From Tahibacter amnicola (lineage in GTDB: Bacteria; Pseudomonadota; Gammaproteobacteria; Xanthomonadales; Rhodanobacteraceae), in contig NZ_CP104694.1 in NCBI RefSeq assembly GCF_025398735.1, positions 1,389,001 to 1,453,000 of the forward strand: a stretch of DNA of 64,000 nucleotides, written 5' to 3'. This document shows positions 33,665 through 42,038 of the stretch, one piece after another (the stretch's first letter is position 1; every line of letters begins with the position of its first letter). The notes beneath the pieces are model-generated. The model was not told the origin of the DNA and did no database searches. It worked only from the letters and a program-made list of their open reading frames with translations. The position numbers were made by a program, and so were the translations under genes.

Positions 33665-34044
33665 TCCCAGCGGTTGAGGTGTGGACCGAAAGCCTTGCGC
33701 TGCCTGCGCACGACGCAGTAGCGGTGGCCGCTCGGAGCTTCCATCACCCACCAGCGCCCGTGCTTGAACGCGACGGGTTTCGCGCCGAGTGCCTCGAGGC
33801 GACGCATCTCCGCGTCGACGTCGTCGGTTTCGATGTCCAGGTGTACGCGACTGTCGTGCTCCACGCGTTGTAGCAGGATGATGGGCTCGTCCGGGCCCGT
33901 TTCGAGTTCCGCGTAACGCCCGTCCCCATCCTGGTCGAGCGAGGCGATGGGCTTGCCCAGGGCTGCACTCCAGAAACGGGCGGATTCTTCCAGGTCGTCG
34001 ACCTTGCAGTCCAGAACCAGCGTGCACAGACGGCTGTGATGCAT
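33661..34044 (-). CDS. VOC (glyoxalase-fold) family protein
   Basis: A 127-residue single-module protein of the vicinal-oxygen-chelate superfamily. Pattern: LCTLVLDCKVDDLEESARFW, SAALGKPI, PDEPIILLQRVEHDSRVHLD with the usual HLD motif, then DVDAEMRRLEALGA and WWVMEAPSGHRYCVV. The role is not predictable from sequence; many such proteins bind small molecules or give resistance. ATG 34044 is preferred; ATG 34068 would add eight residues. It lies downstream of the 2-oxoacid dehydrogenase operon on the same strand, with a roughly 60-bp gap. Confidence 0.85.
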   Translation of the reverse strand: MHHSRLCTLVLDCKVDDLEESARFWSAALGKPIASLDQDGDGRYAELETGPDEPIILLQRVEHDSRVHLDIETDDVDAEMRRLEALGAKPVAFKHGRWWVMEAPSGHRYCVVRRQRKAFGPHLNRWD

Positions 34045-34104
34045 GGAATTCACCTTATCCGGCGCCACGGGATGCAGGGCTGCATCCCGTGGCGCGTCCG
34101 TCGA

Positions 34105-35499
34105 TCAGTGTGGCAGGGCCAGATCATCGAGCATGGCCTTCAGGAAGCGTGCCGCCTCGCCGCCGGTGGCGGCGCGGTGGTCGAAGGTCAGCGACAACGG
34201 CATCAGCCGGTGGGTTTCGACACCGCCCATCACCGGCACCAGTTCGTGGCGCAGCTTGCCGGCGGCGACGATCGCCACGCAAGGCGGAACGACCACGGGC
34301 GTGGCATAGCGCCCGGCGAAGACGCCGAAGTTGGAAAGGGAGATCGTATATCCCTTGAGCTCTTCGGGCGGAATGCTGCGGTTCCTGACCGAATCGCGCA
34401 GGCGGTTGATCGCCTGGCGCAGGCCGGCGGCGTCCAGCACATCGGCGTTGCGTAGCGCGGGCACGAAGAGGCCTTCTTCCGTATCGACGGCGATGCCGAC
34501 ATCGACATGACCGTGCAAGGTGCGGGTGAGGTTGTCGCCGTCAAACCAGGCGTTGAGCGCGGGAACGGCCTTGCAGGCGCGGACCAGCGCGCGGATCAGG
34601 CGAACCGTAATGTCGTTGCCGGGTTGCCAGGCGTGCAGGTCGGCGTCGTCGCACAGCGTGGTCGGTACAACCTTGGCGTGCGCATCGGCCATGACGCGCG
34701 CCATGTTGCGGCGCACGCCCTTGAGCTGCTCGGGCTGACCCAGCACCGATTGCGAGGGCGGCGAGGTGCGCATGGGCTGGCCGGTGGCCGACAGCACCGT
34801 CCGGGCCTCGTTCGGCGCGGCTGCGGCGGCAACGGGGGCTGCCGGGCGGGCAGCGGCTGCCGGTGCCGTCGACGGGCGCGCAGTGCCGTTCTTCGCTGCG
34901 TCTTTCACGTCGTTCATCGTCAGCACGCCGCCGGCGCCGGTGGGCGTGACGCCAGCCAGATCCACGCCCAGCTTCTTCGCCAGCGCGCGCACGGCGGGCA
35001 TGGCCTTCACCCCGCCGACCGAAACGGCCTGTTCCGCAACGACGCGGTCGCTGGCTTCCATGGCGCCCACGACCGTGCCGGCGTCGGCGCGCGGCTGGGA
35101 TTCGCCGGTCTTGATGACGCCGCCATCATCGGAAGCGACCACCTTGTTGGTGCCTGCCTGCTGCGGCGCCGGTGCGCCGGCCCCTTTTGGCAGGGCGGGC
35201 GCATGCGCGTGGTGATGGCCGGTGTCCTGCGCCTCCGCGCGCTGCGGCAGGTTCGGATCGAGCTCGATTTCGACCAGCGCCGCGCCGGTATTGATCACAT
35301 CGCCGTTCTTGCCGTGCAGGCGGGTCACTTTTCCGGAAAACGGCGACGGCACTTCGACGACTGCCTTGGCGGTTTCCATCGAGACCAGCGGGGCGTCCAG
35401 CCGGATCACCTCGCCTTCCTTCACGGCCCATTCGACAATCGTGGCGTCGGGAAGTCCTTCGCCGAGGTCAGGAAGGAAAAACGTCTTGGTCGTGCTCAT
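34105..35499 (-). CDS. Branched-chain 2-oxoacid dehydrogenase E2 (dihydrolipoamide acyltransferase)
   Basis: Core acyltransferase of a 2-oxoacid dehydrogenase complex, 464 residues. The N-terminal lipoyl domain has FFLPDLGEGLPDATIVEW and the lipoylated Lys in SMETAKAVVEVPSPFSGKV. A linker with His/Ala/Pro leads to the E1/E3-binding domain (MPAVRALAKKLGVDLAGVTP, TGAGGVLTMNDV), an Ala/Pro-rich linker, and the catalytic domain from about 235. The catalytic loop reads SLTFDHRAATGGEAARFL; the common form is DHRxxDG, so Thr replaces the usual Asp. Context with E1alpha and E1beta suggests branched-chain substrates. It is the last gene of the operon. Confidence 0.92.
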   Translation of the reverse strand: MSTTKTFFLPDLGEGLPDATIVEWAVKEGEVIRLDAPLVSMETAKAVVEVPSPFSGKVTRLHGKNGDVINTGAALVEIELDPNLPQRAEAQDTGHHHAHAPALPKGAGAPAPQQAGTNKVVASDDGGVIKTGESQPRADAGTVVGAMEASDRVVAEQAVSVGGVKAMPAVRALAKKLGVDLAGVTPTGAGGVLTMNDVKDAAKNGTARPSTAPAAAARPAAPVAAAAAPNEARTVLSATGQPMRTSPPSQSVLGQPEQLKGVRRNMARVMADAHAKVVPTTLCDDADLHAWQPGNDITVRLIRALVRACKAVPALNAWFDGDNLTRTLHGHVDVGIAVDTEEGLFVPALRNADVLDAAGLRQAINRLRDSVRNRSIPPEELKGYTISLSNFGVFAGRYATPVVVPPCVAIVAAGKLRHELVPVMGGVETHRLMPLSLTFDHRAATGGEAARFLKAMLDDLALPH

Positions 35500-35507
35500 G
35501 CGTGGCC

Positions 35508-35849
35508 TCAGTTGGCATCCATAGACAGATCGCGCGCCGGCAACCAGCCTTGCTCGCCGCGCCCGTTCTCCACCCACCACCATCCGCCGGCTTCTTCCAG
35601 CAGGCGGACTTTCTCACCCGCGACCGCATCGAGTTCGCGCGCGGTGTAGTCGCGCACCGCCTGCACGTGGCCGCGGTCGCCCGACAGATAGGATTCATGC
35701 ACCCAGCCGCTGCGGCCACCGCCGTCGGTGGCCCAGATGAACTGCGGCCATTCGGTATCGCGTTCGCCCACGAGTACGTTCTCGCCGCGGGCGAAACGCA
35801 CCGGGTCGGCGTACTGGGTCTGATAGTCGCGCAGCAGGGTCGCGATCAT
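35508..35849 (-). CDS. Tandem SH3-like domain protein inside the oxoacid dehydrogenase operon
   Basis: A 113-residue cytosolic protein consisting of two SH3-like barrels: residues about 5-52 (GENVLVGERDTEWPQFIWAT, SGWVHESYL) and about 60-110 (AVRDYTARELDAVAGEKVRL, GWWWVENGRGEQGWLPARD). The ALYDY-like opening AVRDYTARELD and the WW pair are typical of ligand-binding SH3 folds. It lies between E1beta (two-base gap) and E2 (eight-base gap), so it is surely cotranslated with the complex. A structural or assembly role in the complex is possible but unproven. Confidence 0.75.
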   Translation of the reverse strand: MIATLLRDYQTQYADPVRFARGENVLVGERDTEWPQFIWATDGGGRSGWVHESYLSGDRGHVQAVRDYTARELDAVAGEKVRLLEEAGGWWWVENGRGEQGWLPARDLSMDAN

Positions 35850-35851
35850 GC

Positions 35852-36832
35852 TCAGCTCGCAGCGAGGGTCTTGCGCACGGCCGCCAGGATGCGTTCGACG
35901 CTGGGCAGATATTTCATTTCCAGGCGGAACAGCGGAATGTGCGTGTCATAACCGGTGACGCGCTCGACCGGCGCGACGAGATCGTACATGGCGTGCTCGG
36001 CCAGCCGCGCGGCGATCTCCGCGCCGAAACCGGCGGTGCGCGGTGCTTCGTGGACAATGACGCAACGTCCCGTTTTTCGCACGGATTCGTGGATGGTATC
36101 GAAGTCCAGTGGCTTGATGGTGGCCACGTCGATGACCTCGGCGCTGATGCCCTCCTTGGCGAGGGCGTCGGCCGCTTCCAGGGTTTCCTTGACCTGCGCG
36201 CCCCAGGTCACCAGGGTGACGTCGGTGCCGTCGCGCAACACGAAACACACATCCAGCGGCAGCGCCTCGCCGTCATCGGCGACCTCTTCCTTGTACTGGC
36301 GGTAGATCCGCTTGGGTTCGAAGAAGATGACCGGATCCGGATCGCGGATTGCCGCCAGCAGCAGCCCATAGGCGCGCGAGGGCGAGGAGGGCATCACCAC
36401 GCGCAGACCAGGCACGTTCGTGAACACCGACTCGTTGGCTTCCGAGTGATGTTCCGGGGCTCGGATGCCGCCGCCCCAGGGAACGCGCAGCACCATCGGA
36501 CAGGTCAGGCGGCCGCGCGTGCGCGTGCGAAAGCGTGCGGCATGGCAGACGATGTGGTCGACCATGGGGTACACGAAGCCATCGAATTGCGCCTCCGCCA
36601 CGGGTTTCATGCCCTGCGCGGCCATGCCGACCGTGATGCCGGCAATGGTGGTTTCGTCCAGCGGCGTGTCGAGGACGCGCACCGGCCCGAACTTCTCGGA
36701 GAGTCCGGACGTGGCGCGGAACACGCCGCCGTTAACGCCCACGTCCTCGCCCAGCACGATGACGGACGGATCCTTCGCCATCTCGTGGGCGAGGGCCATG
36801 GTAATCGCTTCGATCAAAGTGACTTGTGCCAT
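35852..36832 (-). CDS. 2-oxoacid dehydrogenase E1 beta subunit
   Basis: A 326-residue beta subunit of the thiamine-diphosphate decarboxylase. Features: LIEAITMALAHEMAKDPSVI, VLGEDVGVNGGVFRATSGL, DTPLDETTIAGITVGMAAQG, RVPWGGGIRAPEHHSEANES (substrate/ThDP pocket with HH), and C-terminal VERVTGYDTHIPLFRLEMKY. These fit the branched-chain (BkdA2/PdhB-like) family. Gene order E1alpha, GNAT, E1beta, SH3, E2 is compact, with no separate E3 gene. Confidence 0.93.
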   Translation of the reverse strand: MAQVTLIEAITMALAHEMAKDPSVIVLGEDVGVNGGVFRATSGLSEKFGPVRVLDTPLDETTIAGITVGMAAQGMKPVAEAQFDGFVYPMVDHIVCHAARFRTRTRGRLTCPMVLRVPWGGGIRAPEHHSEANESVFTNVPGLRVVMPSSPSRAYGLLLAAIRDPDPVIFFEPKRIYRQYKEEVADDGEALPLDVCFVLRDGTDVTLVTWGAQVKETLEAADALAKEGISAEVIDVATIKPLDFDTIHESVRKTGRCVIVHEAPRTAGFGAEIAARLAEHAMYDLVAPVERVTGYDTHIPLFRLEMKYLPSVERILAAVRKTLAAS

Positions 36833-36839
36833 TGTCCAC

Positions 36840-37373
36840 TTACCTGTCGGCCGTAGGCCGGGTTGGTCCGAGCGGGTGATGCATCACCCACATCGGAAGG
36901 GATTCGTTTGCGCGCGCGAAGGCGCGCTCGCCGATCACGACGAAGCCGTTGCGCTCGTAGAAGCGGCGTGCGCGGTCATTGGACTGGAGCACGTCGAGCC
37001 ACAGACAGGCTTCGCCGGCGTCGCGGGCCTGCGCCTTGCAGGCCTCGAGCAACGCGGTTCCGAAACCGCTGCGAGTGGCCGCGGCGCGGAAATAGATCTT
37101 CTGCAGCAGCGCACCGTGCTCCGCGCGTGCCGGTACGCCCTGCTGCCAGGCCAGTTTGGCGTAGCCGACCCAGTTGTCGTCGTCTGCGCAGATCAGATAG
37201 CAGGCCGAGCCGTTGTCGATGTCGTTGCGGATCAGGGATTCGCCGAACTGCCCGTCGAGCCATGTCGATAGTTCGTCGGCTTGCCACAGGCCGGCAAAGT
37301 GGTCGCGATAGGTGTCGCGTCCCAGTGCGGACACGACAGCCGCTTCGCTCGCGCTGGCCCGGTGAATGCGCAT
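36840..37373 (-). CDS. GNAT-family N-acetyltransferase
   Basis: A 177-residue acetyltransferase with the acetyl-CoA loop seen as AATRSGFGTALLEACKAQAR (the RxGxG/A-type motif reads RSGFGT) and the motif B segment LQSNDRARRFYERNGFVVIG. Substrate unknown. The start overlaps the E1alpha stop by ATGA, and E1beta begins eight bases after its stop, so it is embedded in the oxoacid dehydrogenase operon. It could act on metabolites or on proteins of the complex; this is inference from context only. Confidence 0.88.
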   Translation of the reverse strand: MRIHRASASEAAVVSALGRDTYRDHFAGLWQADELSTWLDGQFGESLIRNDIDNGSACYLICADDDNWVGYAKLAWQQGVPARAEHGALLQKIYFRAAATRSGFGTALLEACKAQARDAGEACLWLDVLQSNDRARRFYERNGFVVIGERAFARANESLPMWVMHHPLGPTRPTADR

Positions 37374-38452
37374 CAGGCGGAGCGGTTCTCGCGGGCGAGG
37401 ACCTCGGCGCGCTGCGCGGCCAGGTCGGCTGGCATGTCCGCATAGACGTAGTCGAACATGGCCTCGACCGGCTGTACCTTGGTTTCGAGGTAGGCGTTCA
37501 CCTCGATATCCACGATCTTCTCGCACTCGGTCTTCCACGCTTCCTCGTGCTTGTCGCTCCAGGCTTTCTGCGCAACCAGGTAGTTGCGCAGCCGTTTGAG
37601 CGGCTCGCGCTCCCAGGCGGCCTTGACCTCCGCTTCGGCGCGGTAGCGACGGGCGTCGTCAGCGGTGGTGTGGTCAGACAGGCGATAGGTCACTGCCTCG
37701 ATCACCATGCCGCCGTGACCGTGGCGCGCGCGCTTGATCGCGTAGTCCATCGCCGCCCGCATGGCAATCAGGTCATTGCCGTCGACCTGCAGGCATTCCA
37801 GTCCGGCGGCGATGCCTTTCTGGGCCAGGGTCCTGGCGCCGGTCTGGCTGGCGCGCGGCACCGAGATGGCCCACTGGTTGTTCACGATGACGCTGACGTA
37901 GGGCAGGGTCTGCGCACCGGCCATGTTGATGGCGCCGTAGAAATCGGTCTTGGAGGAACCGCCGTCGCCAACCACGCTCACCGCCACCCGCGGCTCGTTG
38001 CGGATCTTGAACGCCAGTGCTGCGCCGGCGGCGTGCAGGCATTGGGTGGCGATCGGCACGCACCAGGGGAAGTCGTGCGCGGGGCCGGAAAAATCGTTGC
38101 CGCGTTCGTCGCCGCCCCAGTACATCAGCACCTCGCGCGGCTTGACGCCCCGCACGAACTGCGCGCCGTACTCGCGATACATCGGTGCGAAGACGTCGTC
38201 CTCGCGCATGGCAGAGCCGATCGCCACGTGTGCGGCCTCGTGGCCCAGGCACGAGGCATAGGTGCCCAGTTTGCCGGTGCGCTGGAGCGCTACGGATTTG
38301 GTATCGAACACGCGCACGAAGGCCATGGTCTTGTACAGCTCGACCAGTTGCTTGGTGTCGCGGGCGAACTCGGGAAGGTCGTTGCGTACCAGCTTGCCGT
38401 CGGCGTCGAGGTACTGCAGATATTCGATTTCAAACGAGGCGGCGATGGACAT
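37373..38452 (-). CDS. 2-oxoacid dehydrogenase E1 alpha subunit
   Basis: A 359-residue alpha subunit of the branched-chain-type 2-oxoacid dehydrogenase. The ThDP motif is GDGGSSKTDFYGAINMAG...NNQWAISVPRASQTG; phosphorylation-loop-like TYRLSDHTTADDARRYR matches the BCKDH family rather than pyruvate dehydrogenase. It is first gene of the operon. ATG 38452 has GAGG upstream at close spacing; the frame extends further upstream without family similarity. It likely degrades 2-oxoacids from valine, leucine and isoleucine. Confidence 0.92.
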   Translation of the reverse strand: MSIAASFEIEYLQYLDADGKLVRNDLPEFARDTKQLVELYKTMAFVRVFDTKSVALQRTGKLGTYASCLGHEAAHVAIGSAMREDDVFAPMYREYGAQFVRGVKPREVLMYWGGDERGNDFSGPAHDFPWCVPIATQCLHAAGAALAFKIRNEPRVAVSVVGDGGSSKTDFYGAINMAGAQTLPYVSVIVNNQWAISVPRASQTGARTLAQKGIAAGLECLQVDGNDLIAMRAAMDYAIKRARHGHGGMVIEAVTYRLSDHTTADDARRYRAEAEVKAAWEREPLKRLRNYLVAQKAWSDKHEEAWKTECEKIVDIEVNAYLETKVQPVEAMFDYVYADMPADLAAQRAEVLARENRSA

Positions 38453-38883
38453 CGTTCCTCCGCTGCGGAATGGGGCAATGAATGTGTGCCGGGACGGACC
38501 CGGCAGGGGAGCACCGCGCGCACAGATCCAGTGCTGTGGCGGATCGCGTGGCTCCGAGGGGCCGCCTTGATAGCAAGCCCGCCGGGCCAGTGCAAGGCAT
38601 GCCGCAGCATGGGACAGACCCCGTGCGGCGCGCTGCGATCGTCGCGGCTGCGAGTGGCCGGCGTCGGCCGCGGCGGTGTGCGGGTGGCGTATCGATGACA
38701 ATCTCCTTTCGCATCGGATGCCGGCCAGCGCGGGCGAGCCGTGTGGTTTCTGCCGATGGCCCGCGTGGCGACCGTCGCCAAGTCTACCGCGGCCGGTGTA
38801 AAGCCGTCGCGCAGGGATCTCGGCTAAGCTTGGCGTTCAGCCGCGCGGTTCGCGGCGCCGCGGATCTTCGGGAACAACGACAC
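38453..38883. other. 430-bp divergent intergenic region (E1alpha / kynA)
   Basis: Must hold promoters for two catabolic units pointing away from each other. Open frames on both strands are GC-rich read-through without family similarity. No confident operator or RNA was identified. Confidence 0.4.
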
Positions 38884-39738
38884 ATGGCGACGGAAACGAT
38901 CAAGCGCGACCTGGAAGCAGGCATCACCACCGACCTGAAAGACCGCGTCAGCTACGGTGGCTATCTGCAACTGGACACTTTGCTATCAGCGCAGTTGCCG
39001 CTGTCCAACCCCGAGCACCACGACGAGCTGCTGTTCATCATCCAGCACCAGACGTCCGAGTTGTGGATGAAACTGATCATCCACGAGCTCAAGGCGGCGA
39101 TCGCTCACCTGGCGGTGGATGACCTGGACCCTTGCCTGAAGATCCTTGCGCGGGTCAAGCAGATCCAGCGCCAGCTTTTTGAACAATGGGCGGTGCTGGA
39201 AACGCTCACGCCGTCCGAGTACCTGCAGTTCCGTCATGTCCTTGGCCCGGCATCGGGATTCCAGTCACACCAGTACCGGACGATCGAATTCCTGCTGGGC
39301 AACAAGAACGCCGACATGATCGCCGTGTTCGCCCACGATCCGGCGCGCCAGCAGGCGCTGCGCGAGGTGCTGCAGTCGCCCAGCCTCTACGACGAATTCC
39401 TGCGGCACCTGGCGCGCGCAGGGCACGCGGTACCGGCCGCCTGCGTGGAACGCGACTGGTCGCAGCCCTACGAGCGTCATCCGGAACTCATCGACGTGTT
39501 CCGCCGCATCTACGAGAACACCGAAACGCACTGGTCGTCGTATCACCTGTGCGAACAGCTGGTTGACGTCGAGGAAAGTTTCCAGTTATGGCGTTTTCGC
39601 CACATGAAGACGGTGGAGCGCATCATCGGTTTCCGCCGTGGCACCGGGGGTTCGTCCGGGGTCGCCTTCCTGCGGAAGGCCCTGGAACTGACCTTTTTCC
39701 CCGAGCTTTTCGAAGTGCGCACGGTTATCGGAACGTGA
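38884..39738 (+). CDS. kynA: Tryptophan 2,3-dioxygenase
   Basis: Heme enzyme that opens the indole ring of tryptophan to give N-formylkynurenine, first step of the kynurenine pathway. The 284-residue length fits bacterial TDO. Motifs include [40 protein letters not shown] (with the substrate-side His/Phe/Arg region), [20 protein letters not shown], and the C-terminal [20 protein letters not shown] plus [15 protein letters not shown], containing the heme His. Other kynurenine genes are not nearby. It lies in a larger amino-acid-catabolism block. Confidence 0.95.
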   Translation: MATETIKRDLEAGITTDLKDRVSYGGYLQLDTLLSAQLPLSNPEHHDELLFIIQHQTSELWMKLIIHELKAAIAHLAVDDLDPCLKILARVKQIQRQLFEQWAVLETLTPSEYLQFRHVLGPASGFQSHQYRTIEFLLGNKNADMIAVFAHDPARQQALREVLQSPSLYDEFLRHLARAGHAVPAACVERDWSQPYERHPELIDVFRRIYENTETHWSSYHLCEQLVDVEESFQLWRFRHMKTVERIIGFRRGTGGSSGVAFLRKALELTFFPELFEVRTVIGT

Positions 39739-39919
39739 CTGCCGCGTCCGGCGCCATGGCGTCCGGGCAGTACAGGATGCGCCATCGTATGCTGCACTGC
39801 AGCAGTGTTACGGTTTGACTCGTGCGTTCGCAGCGGTTAAACGTTGCGCCCCGCGCCACGCTGACCAGCCGGCGTGATGTCCACTTTTCGACTTAACCAT
39901 CACTGTAGGGGAAGACCGC

Positions 39920-41422
39920 ATGAGCGGTAGCACGACTGCGACGGCAGCAACGCCGCCCGACTTTCCGCAGACGCTCGGCCACCCGAGGCCGCTGTGGATG
40001 CTCTTCATGACCGAGTTCTGGGAACGCTTCGCGTTCTATGGCATCCGCTGGGCACTGGTGCTGTATATCGTGGCGCAGTTCCATGGCGGCAACGCCACCG
40101 GCGAGGCGCCGGCCAACCAGACCTACGGTGCCTACCTGGCACTGGTCTATGCCGCTGCCATTTTCGGCGGCTATGTGGCCGACCGCGTCATCGGCTACCA
40201 GCGCTCGATCCTGCTCGGCGCAGTCATCATGTCGGTCGGGTTGTTCCTGATTGCCGTGCCCAACGAGCAGATCTTCAAGCTCGGCCTTGCGACCATCATC
40301 GCCGGCAACGGGCTGTTCAAGCCCAATATCTCGACCATGGTGGGCAAGCTCTACGCGGTCGGTGACGAGCGACGCGATTCGGGCTTCACCCTGTTCTACA
40401 TGGGCATCAACCTGGGCGCGATGGTGGCGCCGCTGCTGACCGGCTGGGCGGCCGAACGGATGTTCGGCGGCACCCCGCAGCTGCCCGCGTACAAGATCGT
40501 GTTCATCGTGTCGGGCATCGGCATGCTGGTCAGCCTGGTGTGGTTCTGGTTCGGGCGTCGCCAGCTGGGCGGCATCGGCCGGCCCGCCGAGGGCGGTGAA
40601 AGCAAGCAACGTGTGCTGCTGACCGCGGTTGGTGCGATCGCCGCGATCCCCGTGATCTATTTCCTCCTCGCGCTGGGCGCCAGCGTACTGCAGTGGGTGC
40701 TGACCGCGATGTTCGTGGCACTCGGCGGGCTGCTGCTGGTCGAGGGTATCCGTGAGGGCACCAGGCAGCGCGACATGGTGATCGCGATGCTGATCATCTT
40801 CGCCTTCAACGTGCTGTTCTGGTGCTTCTTCGAGCAGGCCGGCAGCTCGTTCAGCTTCCTTGCCGACAAGATCGTCAACCGCGACTTCGGCGGCTGGATC
40901 TTCCCGGTCGGCTGGTTCCAGTCGGTCAATTCGCTGGCGATCATCACGCTGGCGCCGGTCCTGGCCTGGCTGTGGGTGGCCATGGGCCGCGCCAATCCGT
41001 CGATTCCGCGCAAGTTCGGCCTGGGCCTGATCTTCAACGGCCTGGCCTTCCTCCTGCTGATGTTCGCCCTGACCAAGCTGGTCGACCCGGCCACGCTGAA
41101 GATCCCGTTCTGGACGCTGTTCATGGTCTACGTCATCCAGTCGGTTGGCGAGCTGTGCCTGTCGCCGATCGGTCTTTCGATGGTGACCAAGCTGGCGCCG
41201 ATGCGTCTGGTCGGCTTCGGCATGGGTGGCTGGTTCCTGTCCACCGGCATCGGTAACAACCTGTCGGGCATCTTTGCCAGCCACGTCAGCGGCGAGACCG
41301 GCATGAACATCCAGTCTGCGCTCGGCGGCTATACCTTTGGTTTCTGGGCGCTCGTCATCCCGGGCGCGCTGCTGTTCCTGATCGCGCCGCTGATCCAGAA
41401 GCTGATGCACGGCGTGAAGTAA
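39920..41422 (+). CDS. POT-family proton-dependent oligopeptide transporter
   Basis: A 500-residue inner-membrane symporter (MFS fold, about 12-14 helices) for di- and tripeptides. Family landmarks are FMTEFWERFAFYGIRWALVL (the ExxERF-type motif reads EFWERF), GGYVADRVIGYQRSILLGA, GNGLFKPNISTMVGKLY and FTLFYMGINLGAMVAPLLTG. Later QSVGELCLSPIGLSMVTKLA is the PTR2 signature region. It supplies peptides for the adjacent amino-acid-degradation genes and for PepP/PepQ; that link is inference. A strong terminator follows. Confidence 0.93.
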   Translation: MSGSTTATAATPPDFPQTLGHPRPLWMLFMTEFWERFAFYGIRWALVLYIVAQFHGGNATGEAPANQTYGAYLALVYAAAIFGGYVADRVIGYQRSILLGAVIMSVGLFLIAVPNEQIFKLGLATIIAGNGLFKPNISTMVGKLYAVGDERRDSGFTLFYMGINLGAMVAPLLTGWAAERMFGGTPQLPAYKIVFIVSGIGMLVSLVWFWFGRRQLGGIGRPAEGGESKQRVLLTAVGAIAAIPVIYFLLALGASVLQWVLTAMFVALGGLLLVEGIREGTRQRDMVIAMLIIFAFNVLFWCFFEQAGSSFSFLADKIVNRDFGGWIFPVGWFQSVNSLAIITLAPVLAWLWVAMGRANPSIPRKFGLGLIFNGLAFLLLMFALTKLVDPATLKIPFWTLFMVYVIQSVGELCLSPIGLSMVTKLAPMRLVGFGMGGWFLSTGIGNNLSGIFASHVSGETGMNIQSALGGYTFGFWALVIPGALLFLIAPLIQKLMHGVK

Positions 41423-41443
41423 GCTAAGCCGGCAATGCACAAA

Positions 41444-41471
41444 AAAACGGCGGCCTCCGGGCCGCCGTTTT
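41444..41471. terminator. Bidirectional terminator after the peptide transporter
   Basis: AAAACGGCGGCC / GGCCGCCGTTTT, a perfect 12-bp stem with a TCCG loop, flanked by A-rich sequence on the left and T-run on the right. It is suited to end both the transporter and the convergent marR gene. Confidence 0.9.
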
Positions 41472-41487
41472 CGTTTCCGGAGAGGGC

Positions 41488-41946
41488 TCAGTCCCGGCCC
41501 AGCTCGTGCAGCTCGGCCTGCCACAGCTTTTCCAGGATGCGCGAAAGCCAGCGCTGCTCGTCCGGATCCAGGTGCGCCAGCAGGCGCCGCTCGTGCTCGA
41601 GCGCGAGGGGGGCGACCTGGTCATAGACCTTCCAGCCCTTCGGCGTCAGCGTGAGCACTGACTGGCGTTTGTCGTGGTCGGCGGTGTCGCGGGCGACGCG
41701 GTCGTCGTTTACCAGGGTGGCCACGGCGCGGCTCACGGCGACCTTGTCCATGGCGGTCCGCTCGGCCACTTCCCGTGCCGAAATGCCGTTGTAGCGGCCC
41801 AGGACGGCCAGGACGCGCCATTCGGTCACCGACAGCTGGAACCGGGTCTCGTATTCCCGCGCAATCGCCTGGCTGACGGTGTTGGACAGCACTGACAGCC
41901 GGTACGGCAGGAATTGCTCAAGTTCCAGCACCTTATGCGTGCTCAT
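41488..41946 (-). CDS. MarR-family regulator of the tyrosine operon
   Basis: A 152-residue winged-helix repressor. The DNA-binding region is RYNGISAREVAERTAMDKVA followed by VSRAVATLVNDDRVARDTAD (recognition helix) and the wing DHDKRQSVLTLTPKG. The N-terminal helices (LPYRLSVLSNTVSQAIAREY) form the dimer interface. It is divergent from hpd, 92 bp away, with a perfect palindrome between. By position it most likely represses hpd-hmgA-fah-maiA and responds to a pathway intermediate such as 4-hydroxyphenylpyruvate or homogentisate; ligand is inferred. Confidence 0.88.
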   Translation of the reverse strand: MSTHKVLELEQFLPYRLSVLSNTVSQAIAREYETRFQLSVTEWRVLAVLGRYNGISAREVAERTAMDKVAVSRAVATLVNDDRVARDTADHDKRQSVLTLTPKGWKVYDQVAPLALEHERRLLAHLDPDEQRWLSRILEKLWQAELHELGRD

Positions 41947-41959
41947 GCGGCAGCGCCCC

Positions 41960-41988
41960 TTGCAAATGGTTTCAGTTGAAACTATAAC
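41960..41988 (+). promoter_or_regulatory. Promoter of the hpd operon
   Basis: TTGCAA (41960-41965) and TATAAC (41983-41988) are separated by exactly 17 bp, a good sigma70-type promoter. The expected start of transcription is about 41995, leaving a leader of about 44 bases to the hpd ATG, which has GGAG six bases upstream. Confidence 0.75.
41969..41982. promoter_or_regulatory. Likely MarR operator in the hpd promoter spacer
   Basis: GTTTCAGTTGAAAC is a 14-bp perfect palindrome that fills the spacer between the -35 and -10 elements and abuts the -10. A dimeric MarR protein bound here would block RNA polymerase, giving repression of the tyrosine operon. The divergent marR promoter probably overlaps it, allowing autoregulation. 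Confidence 0.7.
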
Positions 41989-42038
41989 GTTGATCTCGGC
42001 GTCGCAAGCCGATTCCCAGCCATGCCACGGAGCCCGCC

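Noticed and set aside
38452-38701. Longer N-terminus for E1 alpha
   Set aside because: The frame is open, but the added residues are Arg/Ala/Pro-rich and unlike the family; a good ribosome-binding site stands before ATG 38452.
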